Shown piece by piece: positions 1-9,744 of a stretch of DNA of 64,000 bases. Below the pieces are notes generated by a model. It was not told where the DNA came from. It did no database searches and worked only from the letters and a program-made list of their open reading frames with translations. The stretch spans positions 1 to 64,000 of the forward strand of contig NZ_JAAKGV010000029.1 of NCBI RefSeq assembly GCF_011043735.1, in the 5' to 3' direction. Both the position numbers and the translations under genes were made by a program. How positions within the stretch are numbered: position 1 is the first letter of the stretch; every line of letters starts with the position of its first letter. Origin of the DNA: Methylobacterium sp. DB0501 (lineage in GTDB: Bacteria > Pseudomonadota > Alphaproteobacteria > Rhizobiales > Beijerinckiaceae).

Positions 1-728
1 GCTCGCGCCAGACCTACGGCTCGCCGCGGGTCCAGGCGGAGTTGCGCGACCAAGGCGAGGCCCACAGCCGCAAGCGCATTGCCCGGCTGATGCGACAGGC
101 GGGTCTCGTCGGGGCGTGCCATCGCCGCGGTGGGCCCGTAACGACACGGCGCAACCAAGAGGCCCGGCCGGCCCCGGACCTCGTCGACCGCAGCTTTGCG
201 GCTGATGAGCCCAACCGGCTGTGGGTCGCGGACATCACTTACATCCCGACGCGTGCCGGGTTCCTCTACCTGGTGATCGTGCTCGACGCGTTCAGCCGTC
301 GGGTCGTCGGCTGGTCGATGGCCGATCATCTTCGAACTGAACTAGTACTGGACGCGCTCGAGATCGCGGTTGGCCAGAGAAAACCGCGAGACGTGATCCA
401 CCACTCGGATCAGGGCTCGCAATATACGTCGCTAGCCTTCGGCAGCCGCTGCCGCGAGGCGGGTGTGCGACCCTCGATGGGCTCGGTCGGGGATGCTTAC
501 GACAACGCCATGGCCGAGAGCTTCTTCTCGACCCTGGAATGCGAACTCCTCGCCCGCCGGCGCTTCCAGTCCCGGCCTGAGGCCCGCACGGCCCTCTTCA
601 GCGACCTCGAGGGCTTCTACAACCCGGTGCGGCGACACTCCGCCCTGGGTTACCGCTCACCCCTCGTCTACGAACAGGAGCATCGCCCAAAACCCGCAAC
701 CGAGACCCTGCTCAGCCAAGCCCCATAG
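1..728 (+). CDS. IS3-family transposase OrfB, 5' end outside window
   Basis: The reading frame is open from base 3 of the window to the TAG at 726-728, so the N-terminus lies to the left. It is the integrase-type catalytic subunit of an IS3-family element and carries out DDE strand transfer. The core triad is visible: Asp in WVADITY, Asp in HHSDQGSQYTS and Glu in NAMAESFF. The typical IS3 C-terminus NPVRRHSALGYRSPL follows. The OrfA partner, normally joined by a -1 frameshift, is not in the window. The gene runs opposite to the phage tail gene it interrupts. Confidence 0.93.
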   Translation, partial: SRQTYGSPRVQAELRDQGEAHSRKRIARLMRQAGLVGACHRRGGPVTTRRNQEARPAPDLVDRSFAADEPNRLWVADITYIPTRAGFLYLVIVLDAFSRRVVGWSMADHLRTELVLDALEIAVGQRKPRDVIHHSDQGSQYTSLAFGSRCREAGVRPSMGSVGDAYDNAMAESFFSTLECELLARRRFQSRPEARTALFSDLEGFYNPVRRHSALGYRSPLVYEQEHRPKPATETLLSQAP

Positions 729-748
729 CCGTCCACAGAAACGGGGCA
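1..748 (+). mobile_element. IS3-family insertion sequence, right part
   Basis: The element ends just after the transposase stop. The last bases, ccgtccacagaaacggggca (about 729-748), look like the terminal inverted repeat. Immediately after base 748 the leftward phage baseplate frame becomes coherent, which fixes the junction to within a few bases. The other end and the target duplication are outside the window. Confidence 0.8.
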
Positions 749-3280
749 ATCCCAGTCGGCGGTGAGGGACGCCGCCGGCGCTCGCGCCAGCGGCGCGAAG
801 ACCAGGCGCCCGGCCGACTCCGCCGCGTCGAAGAAGAAGCACGTGCGCAGCGGTTCGAGGCTGGCGCGCGGCGTCTGGACTTCGGTGACGGCGTAGCCCT
901 CCACCAGGCCATGGAGTTGGCCGACATCGATCGGCACGCCGAGGCCGCCGCATAGCTCGGCCACCACGTCGGCGATCGGCGCCAGGCCGAGGCGCCCGTT
1001 GATCCAATGGCCGAGGCGGTAGTTGGGCCCGTCGCTCCAGACGGCCGCCTGGCGCGGGAAGTCCGGATAGGGCCGGGCATCCCAGGTCCAGACGAACAGC
1101 CGCTCCGGATCGACCATCCGGCCGCCATAGACCGACGAGACCGGGTTGCCGGTGTCCCCCTGCCAGTAGGCCAAGGTGGCTTCCAGGTAGGCCCGTTGCG
1201 CCGCCGGATCGCGCCGTCCGTTCGAGTAGTAGGGCAGGAAGCTTTCCGAGGACTTCGGGTCCACGAAGACGTTCGGTTGGTTCATGCCCTTGTCGATCGC
1301 GGCGCAGCCGATTTCGATGAAGCGGACCGGTTTGCTCTGCGGCACCCACCCCGTCGCGGAAGCCTGGCGCACCCCGCCCGGCCGGTGGCGATGCGGGTTC
1401 GACCACCAGGCGCGCAGGTCCTTGAGGCGGAACACCCAGTGCTCGCCATAGGCCGTATCGGCGATCGGGACCCGGTTCTGTGCGTCGCGATCGGCAGGCG
1501 TCGGATAGTACCAGTCGAACAGCTCGCCGGCGGCCACGTTGCCGGCGAGGTATCCCGGATCGTAGGGCGAGGGCGCGCCGGAGGTGAACGTGCTGCCCTT
1601 GGCGTCGAGATGGTCGAACCCGTCGCGCCAATCGGCGAGCGGCATGTAATTGTCGATCCCGACGAAGTCGATAATCGGGCTCGACCACAGCGGATCCAGG
1701 TGGAAATACACGTCGTTCGAGCCGTCGGCCGGACGATGGTTGGCGTATTCCGTCCAGTCGGCTGAGTAGCCGAGCTTCGTGCCGCTCCCCAGGATCGCGC
1801 GCGCGTCGGCCGCAAGAGCCACGAGTTGCGCCACTGCCGGGTAGGTCGAGGCGTCCGACCGCACGGTGGTGAGCCCGATCATCTCGGAGCCGATCAGGAA
1901 GGTATCGACCCCGCCCGCGGCTTGCGCGAGCCGCGCGCAATGCAGGATGAACCGGCGGAACGAGAATTCCGCCTTGGCGCTGGTGACCGTCTTGCCGTTC
2001 CACGCCAGGTCCGCAGGCGCCACGGTGCCGAAGAACGCCGCGACCTGATCCGCCGCGGCCGAGGTCTTGTCGGGGCTGCCCGGCCGGCCGGGGGCCGGGT
2101 GGCAGGTCATGCGCCCGCGCCAGGGGAACGCCGCCTGCTCCGCCGCCCCGTAGGGATCGGGCAGGCCGTTGCCGGCCGGGATGTCCATCATCACGAACGG
2201 GTAGAGCGTGACGCTGTAGCCCCGCTCCTTCAGCGCCCCGATGAGCTGCACCACCGACAGGTCGGACGGCGCGCCGCCGAGGAGCGGCGTCCCGGCGGCG
2301 CCGCCGCTGACGATGGCAGCCGCCGCCCGGTCGACCCCGCCGGCGAGCCATTCCGGCTTGGTGGTCTTGGCTGCCGTCTCGGCCTTCGGGACGATGCGGC
2401 AGGCCGACAGCCGCAGGTCGGTGCCGTGCCAGGCGACCACCAGCGAGACGTGCCGGCAGGACGGCGCCTCGACCGCGAGCTGATCCAGGGCTTTCAGCGC
2501 ATCGACCCCGCCCGACACCGTGTTCTGCCCGGCGATCCCGCCGAAGGTCGAGGCGTTGACCGGCACCGTGGCATAGGTGAACTCGCCCATGCTCGGGATC
2601 ATCGTGACCGCCGTCACCAGCTCCTCGAGGCGCGGCCGGCCGGAGGCGTTGGGCGGGCGCCGGATCACCTCGGCGGTGATGACCGGGACCCGGTTGCCGA
2701 AGCCGGCCAGCGGCAGATCCTCGAACACGATGTAAGCGAGGCCGCGATAGGCCGGGGCGCTGTCGGCGCCCTCGACCGCGGCAATCTTCGGGTCGGGCCC
2801 CTGCGCCTCGTCGCCGAGATAGACCCGGGCACCGTAGGCCGCGAGGTTGATCGGCTTGCCGTCCGCATAGACCTGCCCCACGGCGACGATCGGACCTTCG
2901 CACAGGGCAATCGCCACGCTGACGCTGTAGGCATAGGTGACGTTGAAGGCCTTTTGTCCGCCGCCGCCCTTGCCGCCGGAGGACTTCACCTTCTCGACTT
3001 TCTGCACCTCCTTGAGCTTGGTCGCCCAGATGATCTGTCCGCCGATGCGGACGCAGCCGAAGACGCGCGCGATGGTGGCGCCTTCGGTCGAGGCGGTGAC
3101 GTGGAGGTCCGACAGGCGCGGGCCGAGATTGACCTGTGTCTTCGGCTTGGACCCGAACATGGCGCGGTCGAGGGCGCTGCCGCTCGCGGCGCCGACGATC
3201 TGGCCGATCGCGCCGCCGATCGGGCCGCCGAGGGCCGTGCCGACCGCCTGGCCGACATAGGACAGGACGAGCGTGCTCAT
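749..3280 (-). pseudogene. GTA gp15-like baseplate/host-specificity protein, 3' truncated by IS
   Basis: About 844 residues remain of a protein that in GTAs and related siphophages is usually near 1,300 aa. The N-terminus is hydrophobic and glycine-rich (VGTALGGPIGGAIGQIVG), as in the tail-hub proteins that carry the GTA TIM-barrel and phage-tail_3 domains. The TIM-barrel part includes DRRVIP-like and WTEYANH-type segments in the middle third. The start overlaps the NlpC/P60 stop in an ATGA arrangement. The frame is cut at 748 by the IS3 element and only antisense transposase sequence continues, so the C-terminal receptor-binding part is lost or lies left of the window. Without it the prophage probably cannot build a functional tail tip. 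Confidence 0.85.
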
Positions 3281-3765
3281 CGCGGGGACTCCGGCAAGGG
3301 CTCGGGCAGGGACTCGGGCAAGGGTTCGGGAAAGCGGAAGGCGTAGGCGATGCGCCGGGTCCAGCCCGGCGGGATCCAGGTTTCGACCACCGCATGGCCG
3401 TCATAGGCGTGGATCATCACGGACGGGGCGACCAGGATCCCGCAATGCTTGGCCGGGAGACGGTCGCGCCAGCGGAACAGCAGCACGTCGCCGGACTCGG
3501 CCGCGCCCGGTTCGAGCGGCACCAGGTGCCGGGCGGCGGCATCCCGCAACGTCTCGGCACCCCGGTCCTCGGCCCAGCTCGGGGTGTAGGGCGGCGGCAC
3601 CTCCGGCTCGGCGCCGTACAGCTCGGCATAGACGCCGCGCAGCAGGCCGAGGCAGTCGCAGCCCACACCGCGCAGGCTCGCCTGGTGGTGGTAGGGCGTA
3701 CCGAGCCAGGTTCTCGCCAGCGCGACGATGCGCGCGCGGGTGTCAGCCGAGGCGGCCTCCGTCAT
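3277..3765 (-). CDS. NlpC/P60 tail-tip peptidase (GTA gp14-like)
   Basis: This 162-aa protein is the phage-tail-associated cell-wall peptidase that opens peptidoglycan during DNA entry. The catalytic Cys lies in GVGCDCLGLLRG (about residue 34) and the His in AKHCGILV (about residue 108). The C-terminus is a short proline/glutamate-rich repeat (PEPLPESLPEPLPES). The ATG at 3765 was chosen because it matches family length; it overlaps the DUF2163 gene by 23 bp. The stop overlaps the start of the baseplate gene, consistent with one leftward tail operon. Confidence 0.9.
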   Translation of the reverse strand: MTEAASADTRARIVALARTWLGTPYHHQASLRGVGCDCLGLLRGVYAELYGAEPEVPPPYTPSWAEDRGAETLRDAAARHLVPLEPGAAESGDVLLFRWRDRLPAKHCGILVAPSVMIHAYDGHAVVETWIPPGWTRRIAYAFRFPEPLPESLPEPLPESPR

Positions 3766-4630
3766 TATCGGCTCCCTGGACGGCGTAGGCCACGGCGTAG
3801 TCGTTGCCCGGCAAGTCCGGGAAGCCGCGGAAGTTGACGACGTTGGCGAACTTGTCCCGGCAGCTCGCCAAGGACTTGTCGCAGCCGGCGACGACCTGGA
3901 ACGCGTCGCCGGCGACGATCGGCGCCGGCATCGGCTCCCACAGGTCGAGGCTAGCAAGCCCGCCGGCGAGGCCGTGCGCCCGCACCTCGACCGCGGCGCC
4001 CGCGTTGGCCCCGGAGGTCCAGACCAGCCGGCCGGCCTCGAACCAGCGGCTCGCATAGGCGGAAAGGCCGGAGGCGATCAGGCTGCGGGCGCTCCTCACC
4101 GTCGCGACCGTGCCGGCGCCGCGGATCGCGGCGGCCCCGGCGTCGATCCCGCAGCGGGCATCGCCGAGGAGCGCGTCGCAGGAGCGTTGGTAGACCCGAC
4201 CACGGGGCTGGTTGAGCCGATCGGCGAGGCCGCGCACCTCCGCCGTGAAGGCGGTGGGCCCGCGCGAGACCTCGCCGATCGTGCCGGAGAGGATCAGCAC
4301 CCGATCGGCCGGGCTCGCCCAATCGACCCGCCAGACCGCGACCGCGGCGCCGTCGAACAGGCCCCGCGCCAGCTCGCTTTCGGCCAAGCGCCCGCTCGTG
4401 AGGGCGCCGACGATCTCGAGGCTGTCGGCCGACAGGCCGGTGCCCTGCTCGACGGCGGTGCCGGTGGCGCCGCTCTCGGCCGAGCAGGTCACGCCGTCGA
4501 CGGTCAGGTCCTCGTCATGGTCGGTGAAGCCGAGGCGCAGGCCGTCGGAGCGGGTGACGATCCAGCACTGGCACAGGGTGGTGACCCCGCTCGCGAGGCG
4601 AGCAGTGAGGGAGGGAGAGAGGATCTTCAT
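3743..4630 (-). CDS. DUF2163 tail protein (GTA gp13-like)
   Basis: This 295-aa protein belongs to the DUF2163 family of distal-tail/hub components found next to DUF2460 and NlpC/P60 genes in GTA-type phages. Recognisable features are the N-terminal RSDGLRLGFTDHDEDL strand and the cysteine-rich C-terminal part (RSCDALLGDARCGID, GCDKSLASCRDKF), which in GTA gp13 binds an iron-sulfur cluster. It lies 4 bp downstream of the DUF2460 gene and overlaps the peptidase gene. Metal binding is inferred from family knowledge and the cysteines seen here. Confidence 0.9.
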   Translation of the reverse strand: MKILSPSLTARLASGVTTLCQCWIVTRSDGLRLGFTDHDEDLTVDGVTCSAESGATGTAVEQGTGLSADSLEIVGALTSGRLAESELARGLFDGAAVAVWRVDWASPADRVLILSGTIGEVSRGPTAFTAEVRGLADRLNQPRGRVYQRSCDALLGDARCGIDAGAAAIRGAGTVATVRSARSLIASGLSAYASRWFEAGRLVWTSGANAGAAVEVRAHGLAGGLASLDLWEPMPAPIVAGDAFQVVAGCDKSLASCRDKFANVVNFRGFPDLPGNDYAVAYAVQGADNDGGRLG

Positions 4631-4634
4631 GGCG

Positions 4635-5270
4635 CTACCGGCGGATCTCGATGACCGGGATGTCGGCGACGAGGCCGGCGCGCAGGGCCTGATGGTCGAT
4701 CTCGATGCGATCGGTGGCGAAGCGCACCGGCACGTCGAACAGGAAGCCCGCAGTGACGACCGCGCCCGCGGCGGGCGCCGCCGTCAGGGTGACGCGGCCG
4801 GTGGCGGCGTCGAGGGTGAAGGCGCTGCCCGCGAGCGCGACGCCGCCGACCGCGATCGTGACCGACCCGGCGACCGGCTTGGTGATCGGGCGGGCGTAAG
4901 GCGCGAAGGCGGCGCCGTAGGTCTTGGTGAGCGGGAACACCCGGGTGGTGCCGTCGCCGGTGCCGAGGCGCTGGTCGGTGGGCGCGGGGGTCTGACCGGG
5001 AGCCGCGGAGCTGTGGTCGAAGGTGTCGCGCCAGCGAAAGCCGTAGAGCGGCCCGCGACGCTCCTCGAAGAAGGCGAGGAGCGTCGCGACGTCCTCGGCC
5101 GAGCGCAGGGCGGGCCCGGCATTGTAGCGGCGACGGGAGTGGCGCCAGAGGCTGTTTCTCTCCTCGTCGCCGGAGCCCAGCGTGACGATCTCGGTGCGCC
5201 GCTCCGGGCCGCCGCGGGAACCGTAGGACAGGGCGAGGGGAAAGCGCACCTCGTGGAAGGGGGACGTCAT
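4635..5270 (-). CDS. DUF2460 distal tail protein (GTA gp12-like)
   Basis: This 211-aa protein matches the DUF2460 family: FHEVRFPLALSYGSRGGP at the N-terminus, then RRRYNAG and FFEERRGPLYGFRWRD, and a beta-rich second half ending in VPVRFATDRIEID. In GTA-like phages it forms the distal tail ring between the tube and the hub. The neighbouring order gp12-gp13-gp14-gp15 is the standard one. Upstream, the tail operon is interrupted by the secreted-protein insert at 5.5-6.6 kb. Confidence 0.9.
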   Translation of the reverse strand: MTSPFHEVRFPLALSYGSRGGPERRTEIVTLGSGDEERNSLWRHSRRRYNAGPALRSAEDVATLLAFFEERRGPLYGFRWRDTFDHSSAAPGQTPAPTDQRLGTGDGTTRVFPLTKTYGAAFAPYARPITKPVAGSVTIAVGGVALAGSAFTLDAATGRVTLTAAPAAGAVVTAGFLFDVPVRFATDRIEIDHQALRAGLVADIPVIEIRR

Positions 5271-5335
5271 GATAAGGATGCTCCCCTGCTAGCTCGACGG
5301 TGTGAGGGGCGGCTTTCGACCCGTTGCAGACCCTC

Positions 5336-6711
5336 GGAAGGTCCGCTTCCCGATAGGTTGGTGGACTGTGATCCGTTGCTGGGTTGGTCGGGAATGCGAT
5401 GATTGGCTTTCAAATGGGAGTCGGCAGAAGCAGATACCGCCGTTGCGCCCACTCACGATCTTAGACCGACCTGGGGCGAGGCCGCTTCATAGTTTTTTAG
5501 TGAACGAAGACCCTCAAACTAAGAAAGTATAAAGCGGCCGCTCGCGCAACGCGCCATTCTAATATCAATTGCAACTCATCTGATCTTGGGTGCGTGGTTT
5601 TCTAATAAGGTGAAGGCCGTCCGAGGCCATCAGGATTGATTCTCCGCGAACTGGTATCGGAGAGCTAACATAATTTCTTAGTTTTTCTTTCTGCAATCGT
5701 GTCGATGACGGTGGAATATCAAAGGGCTTATCTTTCGGTCTGGTCCTCATAGCCCCGGAAGCGATAGGCTCTATTATCTTCCCATCATACCCCCTTGAAA
5801 TTTTGATTTCAAATGCGTTCCAGTAGCTTTGGACAAGTACAGTGTCGCCAGATGGTCCTACGGCAGCGTTTGTGAGAAAATCCCATTTCTCCAAAGTAGC
5901 CAACAGAGTAGAGTGTCCGTCGTCAGTGCGAATGTAAATACGTCCATTATTACCGATTAAAACAGCTTTCAATTCAGCTAGATCCGCAATACCGCCGACA
6001 TTTATCAAGTCAGGCATGTTGTCCAAGCGAAGTTGTGAAGCTCTCAGGTCGTTATCTATCAAATACAAACCGCTCGGATCCAATAACATAAAGCCAGACA
6101 TTCTGGGAATGAAATTGGCAGGACCCGGAGATTTCAGATTAAAGTCGCCTTTTCGAATAAGTATCTTGAATTCAACCTCACCGGGCTCGATAACGAACAC
6201 ACCTTTTAAGCCAACGCCGATGATCCGTCCGGTATTAGGATCGCGTTCAAAGCTGTCATGAATGTAATTCGACGGAAATTCACCGGGGAAAGGCACGAAC
6301 GAGTCATGATCGTCGATGGTCCATGCGCCATTTCTGAGCCACGAATAAATGACTGGTCTGCGAATACCGGGAAGCATTACAAAACCGGAAATCATTCGAA
6401 AAGACTGGCCGTGATCTTGTTCTGTCGGATGACCATTGCGCACTGGCACCGTACAAGGGCCTGCTTTCTCCGGAACGCCAGCGTTCGCGCCCTGCACAAT
6501 GCAAAGCGCGAGAAAGAGAGCATAGGTCCAACGTTGTTCTGAGTGCAACATCAAAGCCACGCTCCTCGCTTACACTATGGGTTTTCCAGCCAAGCCGATA
6601 TCAACATATCGTTATCATTTTGCATTTCGACACCCTGATTTCGATCAGATGGCCAGTTTTCGAGACCTTCGCAGGGTCTGCGTTCGCTTGAAGGCGGAAT
6701 GTCCGCTTCCC
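5336..6711. repeat. Near-identical 16-bp direct repeats flanking the insert
   Basis: GGAAGGTCCGCTTCCC at 5336-5351 and GGAATGTCCGCTTCCC at 6696-6711 match at 15 of 16 bases in the same orientation. Both sit in longer loosely similar surroundings containing gacc and tctgc stretches. They bracket the AT-rich gene at 5565-6551, which splits the tail operon. This kind of intergenic motif also occurs as a dispersed repeat in related bacteria, so the repeats may be the edges of an inserted segment. The 5271-5564 interval holds only this repeat and no gene I can support. Confidence 0.6.
5565..6551 (-). CDS. Exported protein of unknown function, AT-rich phage insert
   Basis: This 328-aa protein has an N-terminal signal peptide (hydrophobic core YALFLALCIVQGANA, cleavage likely after ANA). 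The rest reads as repeated beta-strand blocks such as GFMLLDPSGLYLID and AVLIGNNGRIYIRTDDG, suggestive of a beta-propeller. I do not recognise the family. The base composition is clearly poorer in GC than the surrounding tail genes, and the gene separates DUF2460 from the tape measure gene. It is co-oriented with the late operon. The ATG at 6551 was preferred over GTG 6560. It is likely a lysogenic-conversion gene (moron) acquired separately; this is inference. Confidence 0.7.
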   Translation of the reverse strand: MLHSEQRWTYALFLALCIVQGANAGVPEKAGPCTVPVRNGHPTEQDHGQSFRMISGFVMLPGIRRPVIYSWLRNGAWTIDDHDSFVPFPGEFPSNYIHDSFERDPNTGRIIGVGLKGVFVIEPGEVEFKILIRKGDFNLKSPGPANFIPRMSGFMLLDPSGLYLIDNDLRASQLRLDNMPDLINVGGIADLAELKAVLIGNNGRIYIRTDDGHSTLLATLEKWDFLTNAAVGPSGDTVLVQSYWNAFEIKISRGYDGKIIEPIASGAMRTRPKDKPFDIPPSSTRLQKEKLRNYVSSPIPVRGESILMASDGLHLIRKPRTQDQMSCN

Positions 6712-6782
6712 AACGAATAGTCAGAGTCCGCTCCCCACCCAAAGCAGACCACGACGCGATCAAGCCAGGCGCTTCTGCCTCG

Positions 6783-9179
6783 TCAAAGACCACGCGTACC
6801 CCGCTGCACCGCCCGCGCCAGGGCCGCCGTGAGCTGCGCCTCGGCCCGCAGGAAGCTCGGCGCGTCCGGGCTCTGCACCGTGAAAGTGACCTGAACCGGC
6901 CGCGCGGGCGGGCTCCGGCCGGAGCCGCTCCCCGCATCCTCGGCCCTGGCCGCGCCGCCCGCCCCCGGTCCCGTCGCGCCACCCGGGAGTACCCGCTCGC
7001 CGATCGCCGCGAGGCTGCGCCCGGCCCAGCCGCCCTGGGCGAGGCGGCGCACACCGCCGCGGTTGATCTGCTCCAGGAGGCCGGCATGGGCCGAGGCCGC
7101 CCGGGCGTTGACCACGAACTCGCCATTGGAGAGCAGGGCCGGCACCGAGTCCGAGGTGCCCGAGCCGGGGCCCCGCACCGGCCCGCCGCCGGCGAGCCAG
7201 AGCGCGCCGTCGGCATCGACCACGTCGCCTCCGGTGCCGGTGTTGCGGGTGAACAGGTCCTTGATGAGGCTCGAGACCGTGCCGGTGATCCCGCCGACGG
7301 CGTTGGAGCCGGCACTCGCCGCGGGCGCCGTGCCGAGGAGGCCCGCGAGCGGGCCCTGGCCGGTGAACACCGCCTGCAGCGTCGCCCGGGCGATCTGCTT
7401 CTCCAGGCTGCGCAGCACCTCGCCGAAGCTCTTGCCCTCCAGGATCGCGTCCGCGAAGGCGTCCGAGAGCGCCTGGCCGAAATGCCGGGCGGTCTCGGCG
7501 AGCTGGCGCTCGGCCTGCTCGAGGTCGGCGAGCTTGTCCTTGTAGGTGGCCGCGGCGGTGGCGGCCGCCCGGATGCGCGCGGTCTGCGCGTCGGTCAGCG
7601 TCACGCCCTTGGCCTTCGCCACCTCCTCGGCCTTGGCCAGCTCGATCGCGGTGCGCTTCTCGGCGTTGGAGAGGTGGTAGGCCTCCATCTCCGCCTTGAG
7701 GGCGGCGGTGGATTTCTCCAGCCCCCCGATCAGCGTCTCGATCGGGTCCTGGGCCTCCGTGGTCCCGCTGCGGCCCGCGCGCCCGGGAGAGGCCGGGAGC
7801 GCGTTCGACCGGTCGCCCCGCGGCACGATGCTGACTGCGAGCGGCTTGCCCTCGGCCGCCTCCCGCGCCTTGCGCCGGTCCTCGTCCGTCAGGTCGACCA
7901 CGCCCGTGCCGGTGCCGCCCCAGTTGCCGGAAAGCCCCATGGCCGTCAGGCCCTCGAACAGCCGGTCCCAGCCCGACCAGTTGCCGAGCGCCGTGACCGC
8001 CTCGCCCACCTGCTTGAGGTAGCCGTAGAGGCTCAGCACCGCCGCGGAGGCCCGGTTGACCGAGGCGATCCATTCCGACCAGGCGAGGAGCTGGCGGTTC
8101 TGGTAGTCGGCGATGTCCTTCTGCAGCGGCGCCAGCGCCTCGGCCAGCACGGCGCGGGATTTCTCCAGCTCGGCATTCACCCGCCGGGCGACCTCGATCT
8201 CTTCGGGCGAGACGATGCGCTCGCCCCCGGCGGCCCGCATCCCGTCGAGGCTGCGCCGCATCGCCTCGATCACGGCGCCGCCTTCGCGCAGCTTCGCCTC
8301 GAACTCGCCCCCGAACATCGTCTTGCCGAGGTCGAAGGCGGCGAGCTGGCGGTTGGCGGCGAGCAGCTCCTGCACCAGGTCGAGCATCACGCGGATGCGC
8401 TGCTCCTGGTCGCCCGCCGCGTCGTAGCGGGTGAGGGCCCCGGCGCCGAGGTTGCCGGCCGCGACGTGGTCGGCCAGCGCGCTGCGGATCGGGCTCGTCG
8501 CCGCGGCAACGTCGCGCCCGAGGGTCACCGTGGCGGCCTCGCGGGCCCGCAGCAGCATCGCCTCGAGGGTCTTGGCCTCGGTGCTCAGCTCACGCGCCTG
8601 GCCGAGCCAGGCCTGGAACATCGTGGTGCCGACACCGGCCGCGCCGGCCTTGGCGGCGAGGTCGAGGAGGCCCTCCATCCGCTCCGAGGCCGCCGAGGCG
8701 GCGCGGTCGGCGAGCTTGAGGAGCGTCACCAGGGCGACCACCCCGGCGAGCGCGCTCACCCCGGCGGCCCCGGCCGGGGTCGCCATCACGCTCGCCATCG
8801 TCTGCGCCATGGTGGTGCGCAGGAGTGCCAGCTTGAACTGCGCCGCCGCGGTGCCGGCAGCAAGCGAGGTGGTGATGGCCGCGCTCGCCACGTTGGTCTG
8901 GCCGGCGGCGCGGGCAACGGCGCCCGCGATGGCGACGGCGCTGCCCTCGGTGTCGTTGGCGGCCTTCAGGCCGGCGGCGGTCATCGCCGCATAATCGTCG
9001 CCCACCGCCCGGGCGACCTTGGCGACCGCCTGGCCGTAGCCGCCTTGCGCCTGCGCGCCCTTGTTGAGCGCTGCCGAGACCAGCCCGACATTGGCGACCA
9101 CCGAGGCCGCGAGGTCGGTCAGGCCGGCCTTGGCGGAGGAGACGTCGGTGGCGAAGCGGATCTTCAGCGGCTCGCTCAT
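6783..9179 (-). CDS. Phage tail tape measure protein
   Basis: This 798-aa protein is long, alanine-rich and helical, with an internal hydrophobic segment (VSALAGVVALVTLLKLAD, about residues 140-157), coiled-coil stretches and a C-terminal region typical of lambda-like tape measure proteins (GEFVVNARAASAHAGLLEQI). It sets tail length and is packed inside the tail tube. It follows the gp10 and tail-chaperone genes, as in GTA clusters, and its ATG overlaps the chaperone stop. At this length the tail would be of ordinary siphophage size. Confidence 0.9.
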   Translation of the reverse strand: MSEPLKIRFATDVSSAKAGLTDLAASVVANVGLVSAALNKGAQAQGGYGQAVAKVARAVGDDYAAMTAAGLKAANDTEGSAVAIAGAVARAAGQTNVASAAITTSLAAGTAAAQFKLALLRTTMAQTMASVMATPAGAAGVSALAGVVALVTLLKLADRAASAASERMEGLLDLAAKAGAAGVGTTMFQAWLGQARELSTEAKTLEAMLLRAREAATVTLGRDVAAATSPIRSALADHVAAGNLGAGALTRYDAAGDQEQRIRVMLDLVQELLAANRQLAAFDLGKTMFGGEFEAKLREGGAVIEAMRRSLDGMRAAGGERIVSPEEIEVARRVNAELEKSRAVLAEALAPLQKDIADYQNRQLLAWSEWIASVNRASAAVLSLYGYLKQVGEAVTALGNWSGWDRLFEGLTAMGLSGNWGGTGTGVVDLTDEDRRKAREAAEGKPLAVSIVPRGDRSNALPASPGRAGRSGTTEAQDPIETLIGGLEKSTAALKAEMEAYHLSNAEKRTAIELAKAEEVAKAKGVTLTDAQTARIRAAATAAATYKDKLADLEQAERQLAETARHFGQALSDAFADAILEGKSFGEVLRSLEKQIARATLQAVFTGQGPLAGLLGTAPAASAGSNAVGGITGTVSSLIKDLFTRNTGTGGDVVDADGALWLAGGGPVRGPGSGTSDSVPALLSNGEFVVNARAASAHAGLLEQINRGGVRRLAQGGWAGRSLAAIGERVLPGGATGPGAGGAARAEDAGSGSGRSPPARPVQVTFTVQSPDAPSFLRAEAQLTAALARAVQRGTRGL

Positions 9180-9352
9180 CCCGGCGCCCTCTCGCGTTCG
9201 GCGTTTCTGTGCTCGGCAAGCGCCGTCAGGAACGCGTCCAGGCTCGGCGCCGGCGTTTCCTCCTCGCCGCCGTGGAAGCGGCGGAAGCCCTCCAGCATCG
9301 CCAGCATCTCCGGCAGGGTGAGCGCATCGACCTCCCGGGGCGTCAGACCCAT
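9176..9352 (-). CDS. Tail assembly chaperone-like small protein
   Basis: This 58-aa gene reads MGLTPREVDALTLPEML followed by an acidic linker. The N-terminus matches the phage tail assembly chaperone (TAC_6 type) encoded between GTA gp10 and the tape measure gene. Both ends overlap neighbours: its ATG shares bases with the gp10 stop (TGATG) and its TGA overlaps the tape-measure ATG. It is thought to hold the tape measure protein during tail assembly. Confidence 0.8.
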   Translation of the reverse strand: MGLTPREVDALTLPEMLAMLEGFRRFHGGEEETPAPSLDAFLTALAEHRNAERERAPG

Positions 9353-9744
9353 CATGCCGCCGGCGCGGTACCAGACGGAGAGGTCGCCGGGGCGTCGCTC
9401 CTCTCCGTCACCCCGTTTCCCTCCGGCTCCACACCGGCCACCGCGGCCGAGAGCAGGTCGGCGGCGAGCTGGAGGTGGGTGGCCAGCGGCTGCTGGTCGA
9501 AGTTGAAGCGCATCAGCGCCTCGGCCCCGGCCAGGTCCTCGCCGCCGCCGATCAGCCCGAGGCGGATCGTCTCGCGCAGGTCGGCGGCGTAGAAGCGGTG
9601 GCCGGCCAGCCTGAGCTGGATCTCGCCGATGCCGGCGGTGCAGATCCGCTCCAGCTCGCCGATGCAGCCCAGGGTGAGCTGCAGCTTGCGCCGGCTGCCG
9701 CCGAAGGCGGCGTAGATTGCGGTGCGGGAGGTGTCGGGGCCCAT
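9352..9744 (-). CDS. GTA gp10-family tail protein
   Basis: This 130-aa protein is of the gene-transfer-agent gp10 family. The N-terminal half (LQLTLGCIGELERICTAGIG, then GHRFYAADLRETIRLGLIGGG) is diagnostic and is followed by a variable tail. By position it replaces the lambda gpG tail-assembly factor. It overlaps the major tail protein stop (TGATG) and the downstream chaperone. The family occurs both in domesticated GTAs and in related prophages. Confidence 0.85.
   Translation of the reverse strand: MGPDTSRTAIYAAFGGSRRKLQLTLGCIGELERICTAGIGEIQLRLAGHRFYAADLRETIRLGLIGGGEDLAGAEALMRFNFDQQPLATHLQLAADLLSAAVAGVEPEGNGVTERSDAPATSPSGTAPAA

Noticed and set aside
1826..3346. Long plus-strand open frame opposite the baseplate gene
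   Set aside because: Arg/Gly/Asp-rich composition is the antisense shadow of a GC-rich gene; the minus strand carries recognisable phage domains.
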